Part shown: positions 24,697 through 33,900 of the stretch, piece after piece
Layout: each line of letters begins with the position of its first letter
Position numbering within the stretch: the first letter of the stretch is position 1
Source: Novipirellula herctigrandis
GTDB lineage: Bacteria > Planctomycetota > Planctomycetia > Pirellulales > Pirellulaceae
Assembly: GCA_007859835.1 (NCBI GenBank)
Contig: SJPJ01000001.1
Span: forward strand, 2,352,308 to 2,416,307
Direction of reading: 5' to 3'
DNA: 64,000 nt
Made by a program: the position numbers and the translations under genes
The notes under the pieces: model-generated
Seen by the model: only the letters and a program-made list of their open reading frames with translations
The model's database searches: none
What the model was told of the DNA's origin: nothing

Positions 24697-25574
24697 CACG
24701 CTTGGATCCTGTTGAACTCTTCGATCGCATAGCCAGCGATATCCCTGAGTCCCTGCATTCTCATTTGATTGTCACCGGAAGCCTGGCGGCCGCATACGAA
24801 TTTCACGCACAACTCGAGGGGCAGGCGGTCAATACGAAAGACGCTGACTTGGTCGTGCACCCAGCTGGCGAAGAGCAGAACTGCGCGGAAATGACGCAGA
24901 ACCTTCTCAATCTCGGTTGGACTCGAACCGAGCAATGCTTTCCGCATGCTGATCCCGAACCGATCGACGATCTCCGTGCTATTCGCCTCTATCCCCCCAA
25001 CTCTTCCGAATACTTCATCGAGTTTCTAAACGTACCCGCGATTGGCCAAGAGCCAGCGAAGAAATGGATTCCCCTTCAGCTCGCCGATGGCTGGTATGGC
25101 TTGCCGAGCTTTCGTTACATGGGTGTCGTAGCTTTGGGTCCACTCAAGTCGAAAGTCGGTATTGAATATGCAAACCCAGCCATGATGGCGCTCGCAAACT
25201 TGCTTGCACATCCAGCAATCGGAAATAGCCGGATTGAATCTGGAAACATGACGGGCCTGCTGCGTTCGGCAAAAGATCTAGGAAGAGTGATTGCACTGGC
25301 GCATCTGGCCGGTCGGGATGAAACTGAAAATTGGGTAGCCCCGTGGATCAGCGCCATCGAAACCTGCTTTCCGAAAAGCAAAGGACAATTGATATCGTCG
25401 TTGGGCGACGGGCTTCGAGAAATGATCGGAGATCCAGCGGCACTTGAGGACGCCCATAAGACGACTGACATTGGCCTACTCAGCGGCATGAACGTCACAC
25501 CCCAAAATTTGACAGTGACCGCCGAACGTTTGATCGTTGATGTCATCGAGCCAGTGCAAGAAGCGAGCAAATAG
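24693..25574 (+). CDS. AbiEii-like nucleotidyltransferase toxin (type IV TA module 2)
   Basis: 293 residues, full length. The nucleotidyltransferase motif is VTGSLAAAYEFHAQLEGQAVNTKDADLVVHP: Gly-Ser followed by an Asp-x-Asp pair. The segment WTRTEQCFPHADPEPIDDLRAIRLYPPN and the helical C-terminus resemble other AbiEii-like proteins. Characterised relatives transfer nucleotides to tRNA and stop growth when the antitoxin is lost, which aborts phage infection. Unlike the partner in module 1, this copy looks intact. ATG overlaps the antitoxin stop. Confidence 0.7.
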   Translation: MTRLDPVELFDRIASDIPESLHSHLIVTGSLAAAYEFHAQLEGQAVNTKDADLVVHPAGEEQNCAEMTQNLLNLGWTRTEQCFPHADPEPIDDLRAIRLYPPNSSEYFIEFLNVPAIGQEPAKKWIPLQLADGWYGLPSFRYMGVVALGPLKSKVGIEYANPAMMALANLLAHPAIGNSRIESGNMTGLLRSAKDLGRVIALAHLAGRDETENWVAPWISAIETCFPKSKGQLISSLGDGLREMIGDPAALEDAHKTTDIGLLSGMNVTPQNLTVTAERLIVDVIEPVQEASK

Positions 25575-25873
25575 AACAAGCTCACAAGTACGATCAGAAC
25601 GCGGGCCAGTCAGACGGATCGATCCACACAATGTGAATTTCTTCGCTACATAGCCGATCCTTATCGGACCATGAAGCATGGCCTGATCGCTTCAATCGCT
25701 AGGACCGTTGCCATGCGACCGGAGGTGTTTGAAGCAGTAAACCAGCGCAGTCCCTGCGCAACTAGCTGCTTGGCAAGCGATACGACGACTTCATAACCCG
25801 GAAACCGCACCCCGACTTTTTCAACAACTTCTCCCCTCACTCTTCAAACTTCATCCCGTTTATGACCTCGTCA
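25575..25873. other. Intergenic stretch, nothing recognised
   Basis: About 300 bases between two convergent genes, with short frames only. I see no strong terminator hairpin. Confidence 0.4.
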
Positions 25874-26038
25874 CTATCCGCGACCACCCTCGCAGCACGT
25901 CTCGCAAATCCGATGACATTTCGTGCACTGCAACTTGCCTCGAATGTCGATCAAGCTGCCACCGCAAACAGGACATGCCGGATCACAAGACGCCGAAGAA
26001 GTCTGTTTTAGCGGTTGTTCTTCGGAATCGTTCTGCAT
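25874..26038 (-). CDS. Small zinc-ribbon protein, 54 residues
   Basis: From ATG 26038 with GGAGGA 12 bases upstream. The protein starts MQNDSEEQPLKQTSSASCDP and carries CPVCGG, then CTKC, then CETCCEGG before the stop: at least six cysteines in a zinc-ribbon arrangement, ending in two glycine-rich residues. A truncated copy of the same gene lies at 21654-21728. Small proteins of this appearance occur in planctomycete genomes; role unknown. Confidence 0.75.
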   Translation of the reverse strand: MQNDSEEQPLKQTSSASCDPACPVCGGSLIDIRGKLQCTKCHRICETCCEGGRG

Positions 26039-26089
26039 CGTTTCGCATCCTCCTTTTCGCGTTATGGTGAATCCTATGGTCCCAGAACA

Positions 26090-26974
26090 TCAAACCTCCG
26101 AAAAGACGTCGCAGAACGGACGTAAGTATCTTCGTTGTTCCGACCAATCGGTGATGGCAAAGATCACGCGGTTGAATGCTCCGGCAAATTCACCTTCCAG
26201 AGCACTTCGGAAATCCTTTGCCGTTTGCAGCGGATCATTCGCGAACACGCCACATCCCCACGCACCCAACACGAGGGACTCGTATTGATAGGCTCTCGCG
26301 ATTGAAAGCACGCGGTGAATCCGCTGGCGAAGCATTGGCTCTGCATCGAGTCGACCGATCGCAGGTGCGTACGGCGCGGCACAGGTCAAAAAGCTAAGCA
26401 GCCACGGCGTGTCATATTCCATTCCCGCATCGTCACGGAAAACAGGTACATCCGGCGATAGGATCGCCCAGTCGCTCGAAGCAGCGGGATCATTGTCGCG
26501 GTGAAACTCGTACATCGGATCGCCAAACAACGTCGCATACAACGCACTACTGCGACAGAGCGTTTCTTCTTGAGCGGTCGCGCCCCGCAAGAAACCACCG
26601 CCAGGCTCAACGCCATTTGCGAAATTGAGAGCCAATGGGCGATGCCCTTCTGCGACCAGAGCATGCGCGGCGGCCAACGTCGTTTCATTAGCGACGGTCA
26701 CCAAAGTCTCAGCCTGCCTATCGTCTTGCGATCGCTGTGTCGCATCCGGCAGACTGGCATCGGGTGCAATGGAAACCTTCGCTGCTTCAGCCGCCTTGAT
26801 TTCCGCCGACCAATCGACCAACCCGTTGTCGGTCAGGTATTCGCCATTGTCCATTGCCTCAAGAGCAGAACGCCCAAGCGACTCCGCGATCTCGTATCGA
26901 ATCTCAAGAGCACGCCGGTTCTTACGGGCCAATTCATCCGAATCAATGCAATCTGTGAAACGCAAGTTAGTCAT
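26090..26974 (-). CDS. PARG-like protein (TIGR02452 family)
   Basis: 294 residues. The poly(ADP-ribose) glycohydrolase signature is complete: NFANGVEPGGGFLRG then ATAQEETLCRSS (Gly-rich loop followed by the catalytic Glu pair) near residue 121, with the macrodomain-type ending YESLVLGAWGCGVFANDP. The family removes ADP-ribose from proteins or nucleic acids. The neighbours are defence genes (AbiE module, DISARM) and a RES remnant lies 20 kb away, so it could remove toxin-made ADP-ribose, but this is conjecture. It is convergent with neither neighbour; the gap of 408 bases to drmC is empty. Confidence 0.88.
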   Translation of the reverse strand: MTNLRFTDCIDSDELARKNRRALEIRYEIAESLGRSALEAMDNGEYLTDNGLVDWSAEIKAAEAAKVSIAPDASLPDATQRSQDDRQAETLVTVANETTLAAAHALVAEGHRPLALNFANGVEPGGGFLRGATAQEETLCRSSALYATLFGDPMYEFHRDNDPAASSDWAILSPDVPVFRDDAGMEYDTPWLLSFLTCAAPYAPAIGRLDAEPMLRQRIHRVLSIARAYQYESLVLGAWGCGVFANDPLQTAKDFRSALEGEFAGAFNRVIFAITDWSEQRRYLRPFCDVFSEV

Positions 26975-27382
26975 GTCGGTGTCTCTATCTCTCCAACGAA
27001 AGTATCGTCATTCGCACTATCGAAAACCATTGCGTCTCCTCACCATTGACTCGATCGCCCGGATCCCACTTTCCATTTTGGTGCGTGCCGAAACGTTCGC
27101 CGAATGAACTTTCATCGCCGGTGGCAAAAAAACATACAAGCCATTTGCTCCTCGATCCACAGTACCACGTCATATCCCGTGCCGCGATCGTCATCGCCAC
27201 GGAACAGAAGGGAGAATAAGCTCGGCAAACTCTCCCTCAATCAAAACACCGATCAGTAACAACCCGCGACGAGGCAGATGCGATCATCTAGGAACTTAAC
27301 CCAACTTTCACAACACACCATTTGTTAGACACTTCGTGACGTCGAGAGATATCCCAGTCGCATCGGCTTGTCGCCGCTGGAC
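26975..27382. other. Intergenic stretch before the DISARM operon end
   Basis: About 400 bases with no supported gene. It holds the PARG-like promoter on the minus strand and the end of the DISARM transcript; I found no convincing hairpin-plus-T-run. Confidence 0.4.
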
Positions 27383-28180
27383 TCAGGATCGCGGTGGATC
27401 CGCCCTTAGCAGGAAACCTCGCTCGCGGAGTTTCTCGAAGTGACTTGCGAGTTGTCTGGCGATAATTGGGGTACGCAGTAGTGTTCCTACTTCAATATTT
27501 CGTTCTTGCCCAGCGTTCGTGAAGTTTGCCGATGAAACGAATGCGATTTCTTTATCCACGACAATGCACTTTGCGTGGAGACTGGACCTTTTGTTGAGAT
27601 GGAGTGACCGCGGGTCGTAGTACACCTCCGGCAGTCGACAATCCTCCGGCCATTGCTCATTGAGCAGTCGCTGCATGAATCGCCAAACCAGGATCGATGA
27701 TTCGGTCGTGTCTTTGTCGCGGCGTCGGATGTCCAAATAGAACTTTACGTCCAGTGACTCGTTCGCTCGCATCCGGTCGGCTAGGGCACTGAAAACCCTA
27801 TCGCCTTGATAGACAGCGTAGCCGGCCACTAATACTGATTGCCTCGCTTTCGAGAACAGCTGGCTGACGACGACACCGGTGTCTCGATTCGTTGCGCCCG
27901 GTGCATCGGGACCGGAGGTAACCAGGTCGATAATTTCATCCGGACGCATCCGTGCCGATCGCTCGGCGTGAGAGGCTTCGATCAGCCGAGCGATCTGCGG
28001 TGGGCTGAAGCCCTCCTCGTGCAAACCGCTCAGGGCGGCGACAGTTTCTTCGGCCTGCGCGGTCGACACGTACTGCCGCACCATCGTCGGATTAAACGGC
28101 GCCGGCAATCGTCCCGACCTGAGCGCGGCCGCGAGGGATTCGAGGTCGCGCGTCGACAGTTTGGTGAAGCAAAAATTCAT
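27383..28180 (-). CDS. drmC: DISARM protein DrmC (phospholipase D-like)
   Basis: 265 residues. One HxK motif of the PLD superfamily is clear: LHAKCIVVDKEIAFVSSANFTNAGQERN near residue 200, preceded by SVLVAGYAVYQGD, the other half of the fold. In class 1 DISARM this gene follows drmB. DrmC is reported as dispensable in tested systems. Start overlaps the drmB stop by four bases, indicating one transcript. Confidence 0.92.
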   Translation of the reverse strand: MNFCFTKLSTRDLESLAAALRSGRLPAPFNPTMVRQYVSTAQAEETVAALSGLHEEGFSPPQIARLIEASHAERSARMRPDEIIDLVTSGPDAPGATNRDTGVVVSQLFSKARQSVLVAGYAVYQGDRVFSALADRMRANESLDVKFYLDIRRRDKDTTESSILVWRFMQRLLNEQWPEDCRLPEVYYDPRSLHLNKRSSLHAKCIVVDKEIAFVSSANFTNAGQERNIEVGTLLRTPIIARQLASHFEKLRERGFLLRADPPRS

Positions 28181-30024
28181 GAGCCATCAATAAAGAATTC
28201 GACGCCGGCGCCTTCGAGCGTTGGCACCACCAGGTTGCGATCCAGGTAATCGTTGAACTGTTCACAGGATGTTTCTGAAATCAGCAGGCAACCGTGACAG
28301 GCAGCACCGTGAAGGAATCGGCGTTCATGAGCGTTTTCGGGATCATGGTTCGCACAGACCGGATCGTTCGAGCACAATTCGCCGTACTCCAAAGCTTGTC
28401 GCGTGTGATCGTGAATCTTGCGACCAGACTGAATAAGTCCGCCAAGCGTCCCCTCAGCATCGGGCGACCCGGTGTAGAGCAGCACACCGTACCCGATCTC
28501 TGGAATCGCGTAAATTCGTTCGCGAATCGAGCTAGCGGGGTAACCGCACTCCAACGACATCGATGTCACAAGCAAATGCGAAAACGAGTGCAGCATGATG
28601 AATGGTAAACCAGGGAACTCGCGTTTCGACGTCGTGTGCTCATCCTTCCAGACGTCGAATCCATTCAGCAGCTTTCGTCCATAGGCCTGCACGTCACTTC
28701 GAGCTGCCCATGAGTCGACGGCATTTTTGCTGAATTGGATAAAGACACCCTCGCCACGGTTCTCGATTGCAGGAACCCACGACATTTCTCTGGCGATCGC
28801 GGCCCGATTCACCCCAATATCCAACTCTCCTTCGATGTCTGGCGTAGATGCTTCAAACCGAGTGAATCCTATTTGAGCCACCACTTCTCGTAGTCGATGC
28901 ACCAGCACGACTCGTACAATGTCTTTCATCCACGGCTGGTCCCAGTGCGCTCGCGGAAGTGCTCTCGCAAAAAAGTCGCCGTCTGGCTTATCGTTGCCTA
29001 GCCCATCCTTTGCGGCAACGAGTGTTTCAATTTCGGCTTGCTTAACCGACTTTTCCGTTCCTGTACCTCCACGTCGAGCCTCGATCTCTCCCCAAATCTC
29101 TTCGTCAGTGAAATCCTCGATGACCGATTTCACCTGCGTTCGCCGCCGCTCGTAGCCTACGTCTTCAATTGATTGAGCGATCTCCAAAAACTGCCAAGCT
29201 TGGTCGACAGCTTTACTGACCGTTTCGTTTCGTTTCGGCAATGAAATCACACTCATCTTCTGCGAGAAGTATGCGTTACTCGCAGTGCGGATGAGTAGTC
29301 GGCTGATTTGGTCACATCGCTCGTTTGCATAGGGACCGAGCCAAGGTCGGCCACCATCACACTTGCCAAGTGCCTTGCTCACGTAGCCCACCGCCTCTTT
29401 CAACGGACGGTCTTTTGTACATTCACAACGAACAATGATCGAACTGATATCTCCGCTCGTGTCCAGTTCATCGATCCATAGCGGCCGTTTACACTCGGAA
29501 TCCAACGATTCGTGAACGAAGGGGTACCAGTCGATATCTCCAATGTGTCCGTTGCGACAAGCACGCACAAAACGAATGGGGACAACGTTCTGTCGTTTTC
29601 TGTTGTCGTCAATGAATCTGCCACTCGTTAGCGCTGACCGATGAACCAGGCGTCGCGAACGGATCTTTGATTTTTCGTCTGGATCGACGATCGCATCCTG
29701 AGTGATAAACCACTCGGGGAATTGCCAGGCAACGATCCCCGTCTTTGGCTGCGTGGGATCACCGAGGTCGTGTGGCGGCGCAAACATCTGCAACTGGCCG
29801 AGATCGAGCGTCTTCTCCAGCTTCTCCAAAAGGCGTGGCTCGACGATTTCCTGCTTATCACCAGTCCAGTGATCCAATCCACCTATCAAGACGGAATGGT
29901 CCGGAAGATCCATCATGGATCCGGGACCGAACGTCGTGATGATTTGGCTACGACGCGTCTGCCCATGTGGTCGTGATGTGTTTCGATTAGCCATTTCTTT
30001 CATCCTGTGACTCCAACGGAACAT
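28177..30024 (-). CDS. drmB: DISARM protein DrmB (DUF1998 domain)
   Basis: 615 residues. The C-terminal DUF1998 region is unmistakable: HSFSHLLVTSMSLECGYPASSIRERIY, GYGVLLYTGSPDAEGTLGGLI and a Cys-rich end (HGAACHGCLLISETSC). DrmB forms a complex with the helicase DrmA that loads on DNA and is needed for restriction of incoming phage DNA. It is part of the minus-strand operon; the start overlaps the drmA stop by 38 bases. Confidence 0.95.
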   Translation of the reverse strand: MFRWSHRMKEMANRNTSRPHGQTRRSQIITTFGPGSMMDLPDHSVLIGGLDHWTGDKQEIVEPRLLEKLEKTLDLGQLQMFAPPHDLGDPTQPKTGIVAWQFPEWFITQDAIVDPDEKSKIRSRRLVHRSALTSGRFIDDNRKRQNVVPIRFVRACRNGHIGDIDWYPFVHESLDSECKRPLWIDELDTSGDISSIIVRCECTKDRPLKEAVGYVSKALGKCDGGRPWLGPYANERCDQISRLLIRTASNAYFSQKMSVISLPKRNETVSKAVDQAWQFLEIAQSIEDVGYERRRTQVKSVIEDFTDEEIWGEIEARRGGTGTEKSVKQAEIETLVAAKDGLGNDKPDGDFFARALPRAHWDQPWMKDIVRVVLVHRLREVVAQIGFTRFEASTPDIEGELDIGVNRAAIAREMSWVPAIENRGEGVFIQFSKNAVDSWAARSDVQAYGRKLLNGFDVWKDEHTTSKREFPGLPFIMLHSFSHLLVTSMSLECGYPASSIRERIYAIPEIGYGVLLYTGSPDAEGTLGGLIQSGRKIHDHTRQALEYGELCSNDPVCANHDPENAHERRFLHGAACHGCLLISETSCEQFNDYLDRNLVVPTLEGAGVEFFIDGS

Positions 30025-33000
30025 TGTCTAGATTGCGCAACCAAAGATTGACCTCAGGTTCAACGTCACGCATCGAACGATTTGCTCGGAACTTGCTGTG
30101 TCGTTCGTGCAATCCGACAAGATCTGGGTTTAGGAACTCATAGAGCAGCTGTTTTGCGGATCCAACTTCACGCTGATACTGAGTCGAGACTCCCTTGTCT
30201 CGATAGTCGTCAACAATCTTCGACCACTCATCCAGCAGATCCAAGCACCGCTGCCGCACGCGAGCGCGAAGATGGTTCGCATCGTCTGGGTCGTCGAATT
30301 TCATGTGGTTCTCTGCTCGTGTTGCAAGAACGTCCACGGCAAAATCAAGAGTCGGACGCTCGGTGAGAATCTCCTGCGCACCAAGAGGAGGCGTCATGTT
30401 TGGATTTCCATGACGGGCCAGCGCGACAAGGGTTCCCGCCAAAGCACGATCCATCGCTCGCGGGGAAAACGGCGTGACGCTTGTCGCCTCAACGTGACGG
30501 TAAAAGGATTCGTGGTAGGCAGCAAAACGCTCGTAATGCGATCGGTCACGCGGGCGATTTAGGTTCAATACCGTCACCACCAAACCGGGACGCTTTTCAT
30601 CGCGACCAACGCGGCTTGTCGACTGAATGTACTCGGAACTGGTTTTGGGTTGACCAAACACTAGCATCAATCCCAATCGAGTGATGTCCAATCCGACCGA
30701 GATCATATTGGTTGCCAGAGCAACATCGACTGGCTTAGGTTCCTTCTGCCCAAATTCGGATTCGAGTCGAAGCTTTGATTCGGCCACTTTCGCTGTGCTG
30801 ACACGACTCGTCAGTTCGACCACATCGGATTTAAGCTTTCGATTGATAAAGAGTCCCTCGTCCTCTCCGACGCGTTTTCGGCTTGCATATCCCAAGAGTG
30901 CGTTCGTAACTTCATCTTCAACGATACGTCTGGCGCCGCCCAGCTCTCGTAGGCTGTTGAAGTATCCCAACACAGTCATGTAGGGATCGGCAGGCCGTGG
31001 CTTGTCCGGATCGTCGTTCTTGTGAAGACGGTATTGTTTCGCCGCTGCTGCCATCAAGCAGAGCTGTGCCTTCAGGTAGATTTTCTTCGAGCTCCGGCCC
31101 GGTGCAGCGATCGCTGTGTAAAGCCTTGCATTGCTTATGGATGGATCGTCCGTCTGGGCGAAGAACGAATCGCGGCGGTCCGGTCCGGGAGGCGGAAAGA
31201 TATCGACCTCACTGCGATTGAACAACGCGCGAATCTGGCTTTCGGCACGTCTGACGGTCGCAGTCGAAGCGACAATTTTTGGTCCGATTCTCTTTCCATC
31301 GATCTCGCGGTGCGACAGTTCATCAAGGGCGGTCTCGTAGAGTCCTGCGACAGTCCCGAGAGGACCAGAGATCAGGTGAAGTTCGTCCTGGATGATCAGA
31401 TCGGGTGGCAGCAACTCGCCGCTGGGCAACGGATGTCCGATTCCGGGGCTACACGGGCCATAGAATCCGACTTTTTCATCGTAGCGTTGTACTTTGCCAA
31501 AGAATTTCCCCACCTCGCCTGTCCACGGCATCGCCGCGAACTTATCGACCGTCGCAATCATGAAGCATGGCAATCGTCGATAGATGGGATCGTCGACCGA
31601 GACGATTGGCAGATGCCTTTTTGACGCCCCGCTGAAATCGCAATGACGATTCATGCAATGGACTCGCAGATCGGTCGGATAGTCTGGGTTTGGCTTGAGC
31701 GTGAAAGAGTGCTTGGTGAACTTGGTGCCGCACCAGGGACAAGATTCGATTGGTATGGGAGAAGGTTTTCGATCGTCGTTCTTGTGGGCTATCGTCTTTG
31801 CGCGTGCGGAGTCTTTGCTGCCATCACCAATCTTGCCCATGAAATTCGGCGTTGCTGCACGGCCTACCCACAGGGCCACCTCAAACGGCCATTCCCCAAG
31901 CGTCACAACATCCTTCTCGCGTTCGAGTTCCAGCGCACAGATCAACGCTGCGGCACGTCCAAGTTGGTCGAGCGTTAGGAGCCGGAGCGTGTATCTCATC
32001 AAGACCGAGAGCCCCGCAGATGAGATGCCGGGATTCTTCAGTCTCCGCAGAACCAGAGTGAAGGCCGCGAGTCCAAGGTAAGCTTCCGTCTTGCCACCAC
32101 CGGTGGGGAAGAAGAGCAGATCGACAACTTGGCGGTCAGCCGATTTCGGGTCAACGATTCCCTCCATATTCATCAACACGAATGCAAGCTGAAACGGACG
32201 CCACTCGGGGATCACCGTCTTTTCCGGCACATTCCATTGTGTGGCAAGCCTCTTCTTTGCCTGGGCGGCCATCGCTCGATTCGCGATGCAGAACGCCTTG
32301 TGGACGTCCTTGTTCTCAAGGAGTGAGATGCCCTTTTCAATTCGATTCGCGGCAACACCGGCCCGAGCGAGAAGTGCCTCGGCGACCTCCGATCGCTTTT
32401 CATTCAGTCCGTCCAGTTGACTTCGTTGATCCTGGATCCACTGACGGTAAGCCAACACAAAACCTGATAGCTTTTCTTGGGCATCGTCAAAATCTCGAAT
32501 CAGGGCCAAGTTGTCCATTCGCAACTCGACGCCATCAATTATGGTCGGCGATACTTTGTCGACCTCAGCCTCAGGAATCCAGCTAGTCCGTACCACGCTG
32601 CACGATCCATCTTCGACCTCCGCGTACGTCGAAATGCTGTGACCGACTGCAAACTCGAATGCATCGCGGTACTGCAGATCGGCAACTTGCATGTCCCATT
32701 CGTTTTCTGCGCTGCGGAGGTCTGGACGTGGGACCAGTGGCTGGTCGGAACTAATCTGCATCGCTGCTTGAAATGCAAAGGCTTCGTCGCGAGTGTCATC
32801 GGGGGAAGGCGTGCGGCGGTTGACCAGGAACAGAGACACACTTCGCGTACCGCTGGGTAGGTTGCCTGCAATCGCATCCCCTTCTACGCTGCGAACCGCA
32901 ACGACAATCTCTAGTCCCAAACTCCTCGGGACCTCGAACGTTTTCTGCCAGCGTTTTTTGCCGACGGGGAGTTCTATTGAGACAGTTTCCTTGCGATCTT

Positions 33001-33394
33001 TGCGTATCCAAGGACTGTATCCAACGTCGGCGTCGGGAAGCTGAAGTTTGTAGTCACCCCACCGGACGACGATGTCAAGCGACTGTGTCTGGGCGGACAC
33101 AAGAAGACTGACGCCAATTGATGATGGAAAGCTGGCACGCCGCGCTGCCGGCTTGTCCGGCTCGATCGTATCGTCCGCTCCACCCGTATCGCCTGCGTCC
33201 TCCATTTCGTCATCGCCGTCATCGTCAATCTTCTGCTCTTCGTTCGCTTCGGTGGGCACAAGAAAGCCGGTCATGTACCAGCGAGACGGAAACTGATTCA
33301 AGACTTCAAGCGAATCCCCCAACCCGAGTCCGGGGCCGACCAAGTCAAGACGCAGCGCGTCGAGCAGAGACGAACGGACTTCAGCGGAATCCAT
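29987..33394 (-). CDS. drmA: DISARM helicase DrmA
   Basis: 1135 residues. Superfamily 2 helicase: Walker A LFFPTGGGKTEAYLGLAAF (near 427), Walker B variant IIQDELHLISG (near 665), and the C-terminal lobe with ATNMISVGLDITRLGLMLVFG and IQSTSRVGRDEKRPGLVV. A CPWC...C...H/C zinc cluster is in between (SCPWCGTKFTKHSF). DrmA and DrmB together are the core of all DISARM systems. The gene is separated from drmMI by the extra genes listed between 33489 and 38497, which is not the usual layout. Confidence 0.95.
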   Translation of the reverse strand: MDSAEVRSSLLDALRLDLVGPGLGLGDSLEVLNQFPSRWYMTGFLVPTEANEEQKIDDDGDDEMEDAGDTGGADDTIEPDKPAARRASFPSSIGVSLLVSAQTQSLDIVVRWGDYKLQLPDADVGYSPWIRKDRKETVSIELPVGKKRWQKTFEVPRSLGLEIVVAVRSVEGDAIAGNLPSGTRSVSLFLVNRRTPSPDDTRDEAFAFQAAMQISSDQPLVPRPDLRSAENEWDMQVADLQYRDAFEFAVGHSISTYAEVEDGSCSVVRTSWIPEAEVDKVSPTIIDGVELRMDNLALIRDFDDAQEKLSGFVLAYRQWIQDQRSQLDGLNEKRSEVAEALLARAGVAANRIEKGISLLENKDVHKAFCIANRAMAAQAKKRLATQWNVPEKTVIPEWRPFQLAFVLMNMEGIVDPKSADRQVVDLLFFPTGGGKTEAYLGLAAFTLVLRRLKNPGISSAGLSVLMRYTLRLLTLDQLGRAAALICALELEREKDVVTLGEWPFEVALWVGRAATPNFMGKIGDGSKDSARAKTIAHKNDDRKPSPIPIESCPWCGTKFTKHSFTLKPNPDYPTDLRVHCMNRHCDFSGASKRHLPIVSVDDPIYRRLPCFMIATVDKFAAMPWTGEVGKFFGKVQRYDEKVGFYGPCSPGIGHPLPSGELLPPDLIIQDELHLISGPLGTVAGLYETALDELSHREIDGKRIGPKIVASTATVRRAESQIRALFNRSEVDIFPPPGPDRRDSFFAQTDDPSISNARLYTAIAAPGRSSKKIYLKAQLCLMAAAAKQYRLHKNDDPDKPRPADPYMTVLGYFNSLRELGGARRIVEDEVTNALLGYASRKRVGEDEGLFINRKLKSDVVELTSRVSTAKVAESKLRLESEFGQKEPKPVDVALATNMISVGLDITRLGLMLVFGQPKTSSEYIQSTSRVGRDEKRPGLVVTVLNLNRPRDRSHYERFAAYHESFYRHVEATSVTPFSPRAMDRALAGTLVALARHGNPNMTPPLGAQEILTERPTLDFAVDVLATRAENHMKFDDPDDANHLRARVRQRCLDLLDEWSKIVDDYRDKGVSTQYQREVGSAKQLLYEFLNPDLVGLHERHSKFRANRSMRDVEPEVNLWLRNLDNVPLESQDERNG

Positions 33395-33488
33395 GTGTTT
33401 TCCTCGAGGGTGAGTACATCAGACATTTATTGGAAGGATGAATTGTATCAGCCCAGCAGTCCCTCAACAGATGACCATCTTGATGCAT

Positions 33489-33833
33489 TCACGATCCGCT
33501 GGAAGTCTTGCCAAACAAGTATCCCGCGATTGCGCCCAATAATCCGAACACGGGAGCAACCTGTTGATCAGAATAGCCAGCAACGATCAAAAATAGGGCT
33601 GCAATGATAACGAGCGGAAAACCAAAGAATCGAATCGTCGCTTCGGACGTCCATTCAGCCTTGGATGACTTCAAGTGAAGATGCTGAAAGACAAACAGCG
33701 TGATGCCAAACGCAAGCAAAGCGATCGCCAGCCAGACTTCCACGTTTGTCCAAGACCGAGACTCGGTCGGTGGTTGGCCAAGCGGAGTAGCTTGCGACAG
33801 CAGGAAAAATGACAGCTCTATTCGATTGGGCAC
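33489..33833 (-). CDS. Small membrane protein between HerA and drmA
   Basis: About 114 residues from GTG 33833 (VPNRIELSFFLLSQATP); other starts up to 33953 would overlap herA. Three hydrophobic stretches are visible: VWLAIALLAFGITLFVFQHL, FFGFPLVIIAALFLIVAGY and VAPVFGLLGAIAGYLFGK. No known domain. It lies 67 bases after the HerA stop and 94 bases before drmA, in the same orientation, and so may be a membrane-acting member of the SIR2-HerA or DISARM unit. No homologue recognised. Confidence 0.6.
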   Translation of the reverse strand: MPNRIELSFFLLSQATPLGQPPTESRSWTNVEVWLAIALLAFGITLFVFQHLHLKSSKAEWTSEATIRFFGFPLVIIAALFLIVAGYSDQQVAPVFGLLGAIAGYLFGKTSSGS

Positions 33834-33900
33834 AACATTGCTCTCGCGGGTTTTAGGTTTCTTTTCGAATGAAAGTTTCTCGAAATGTAAACGTAGTTTA

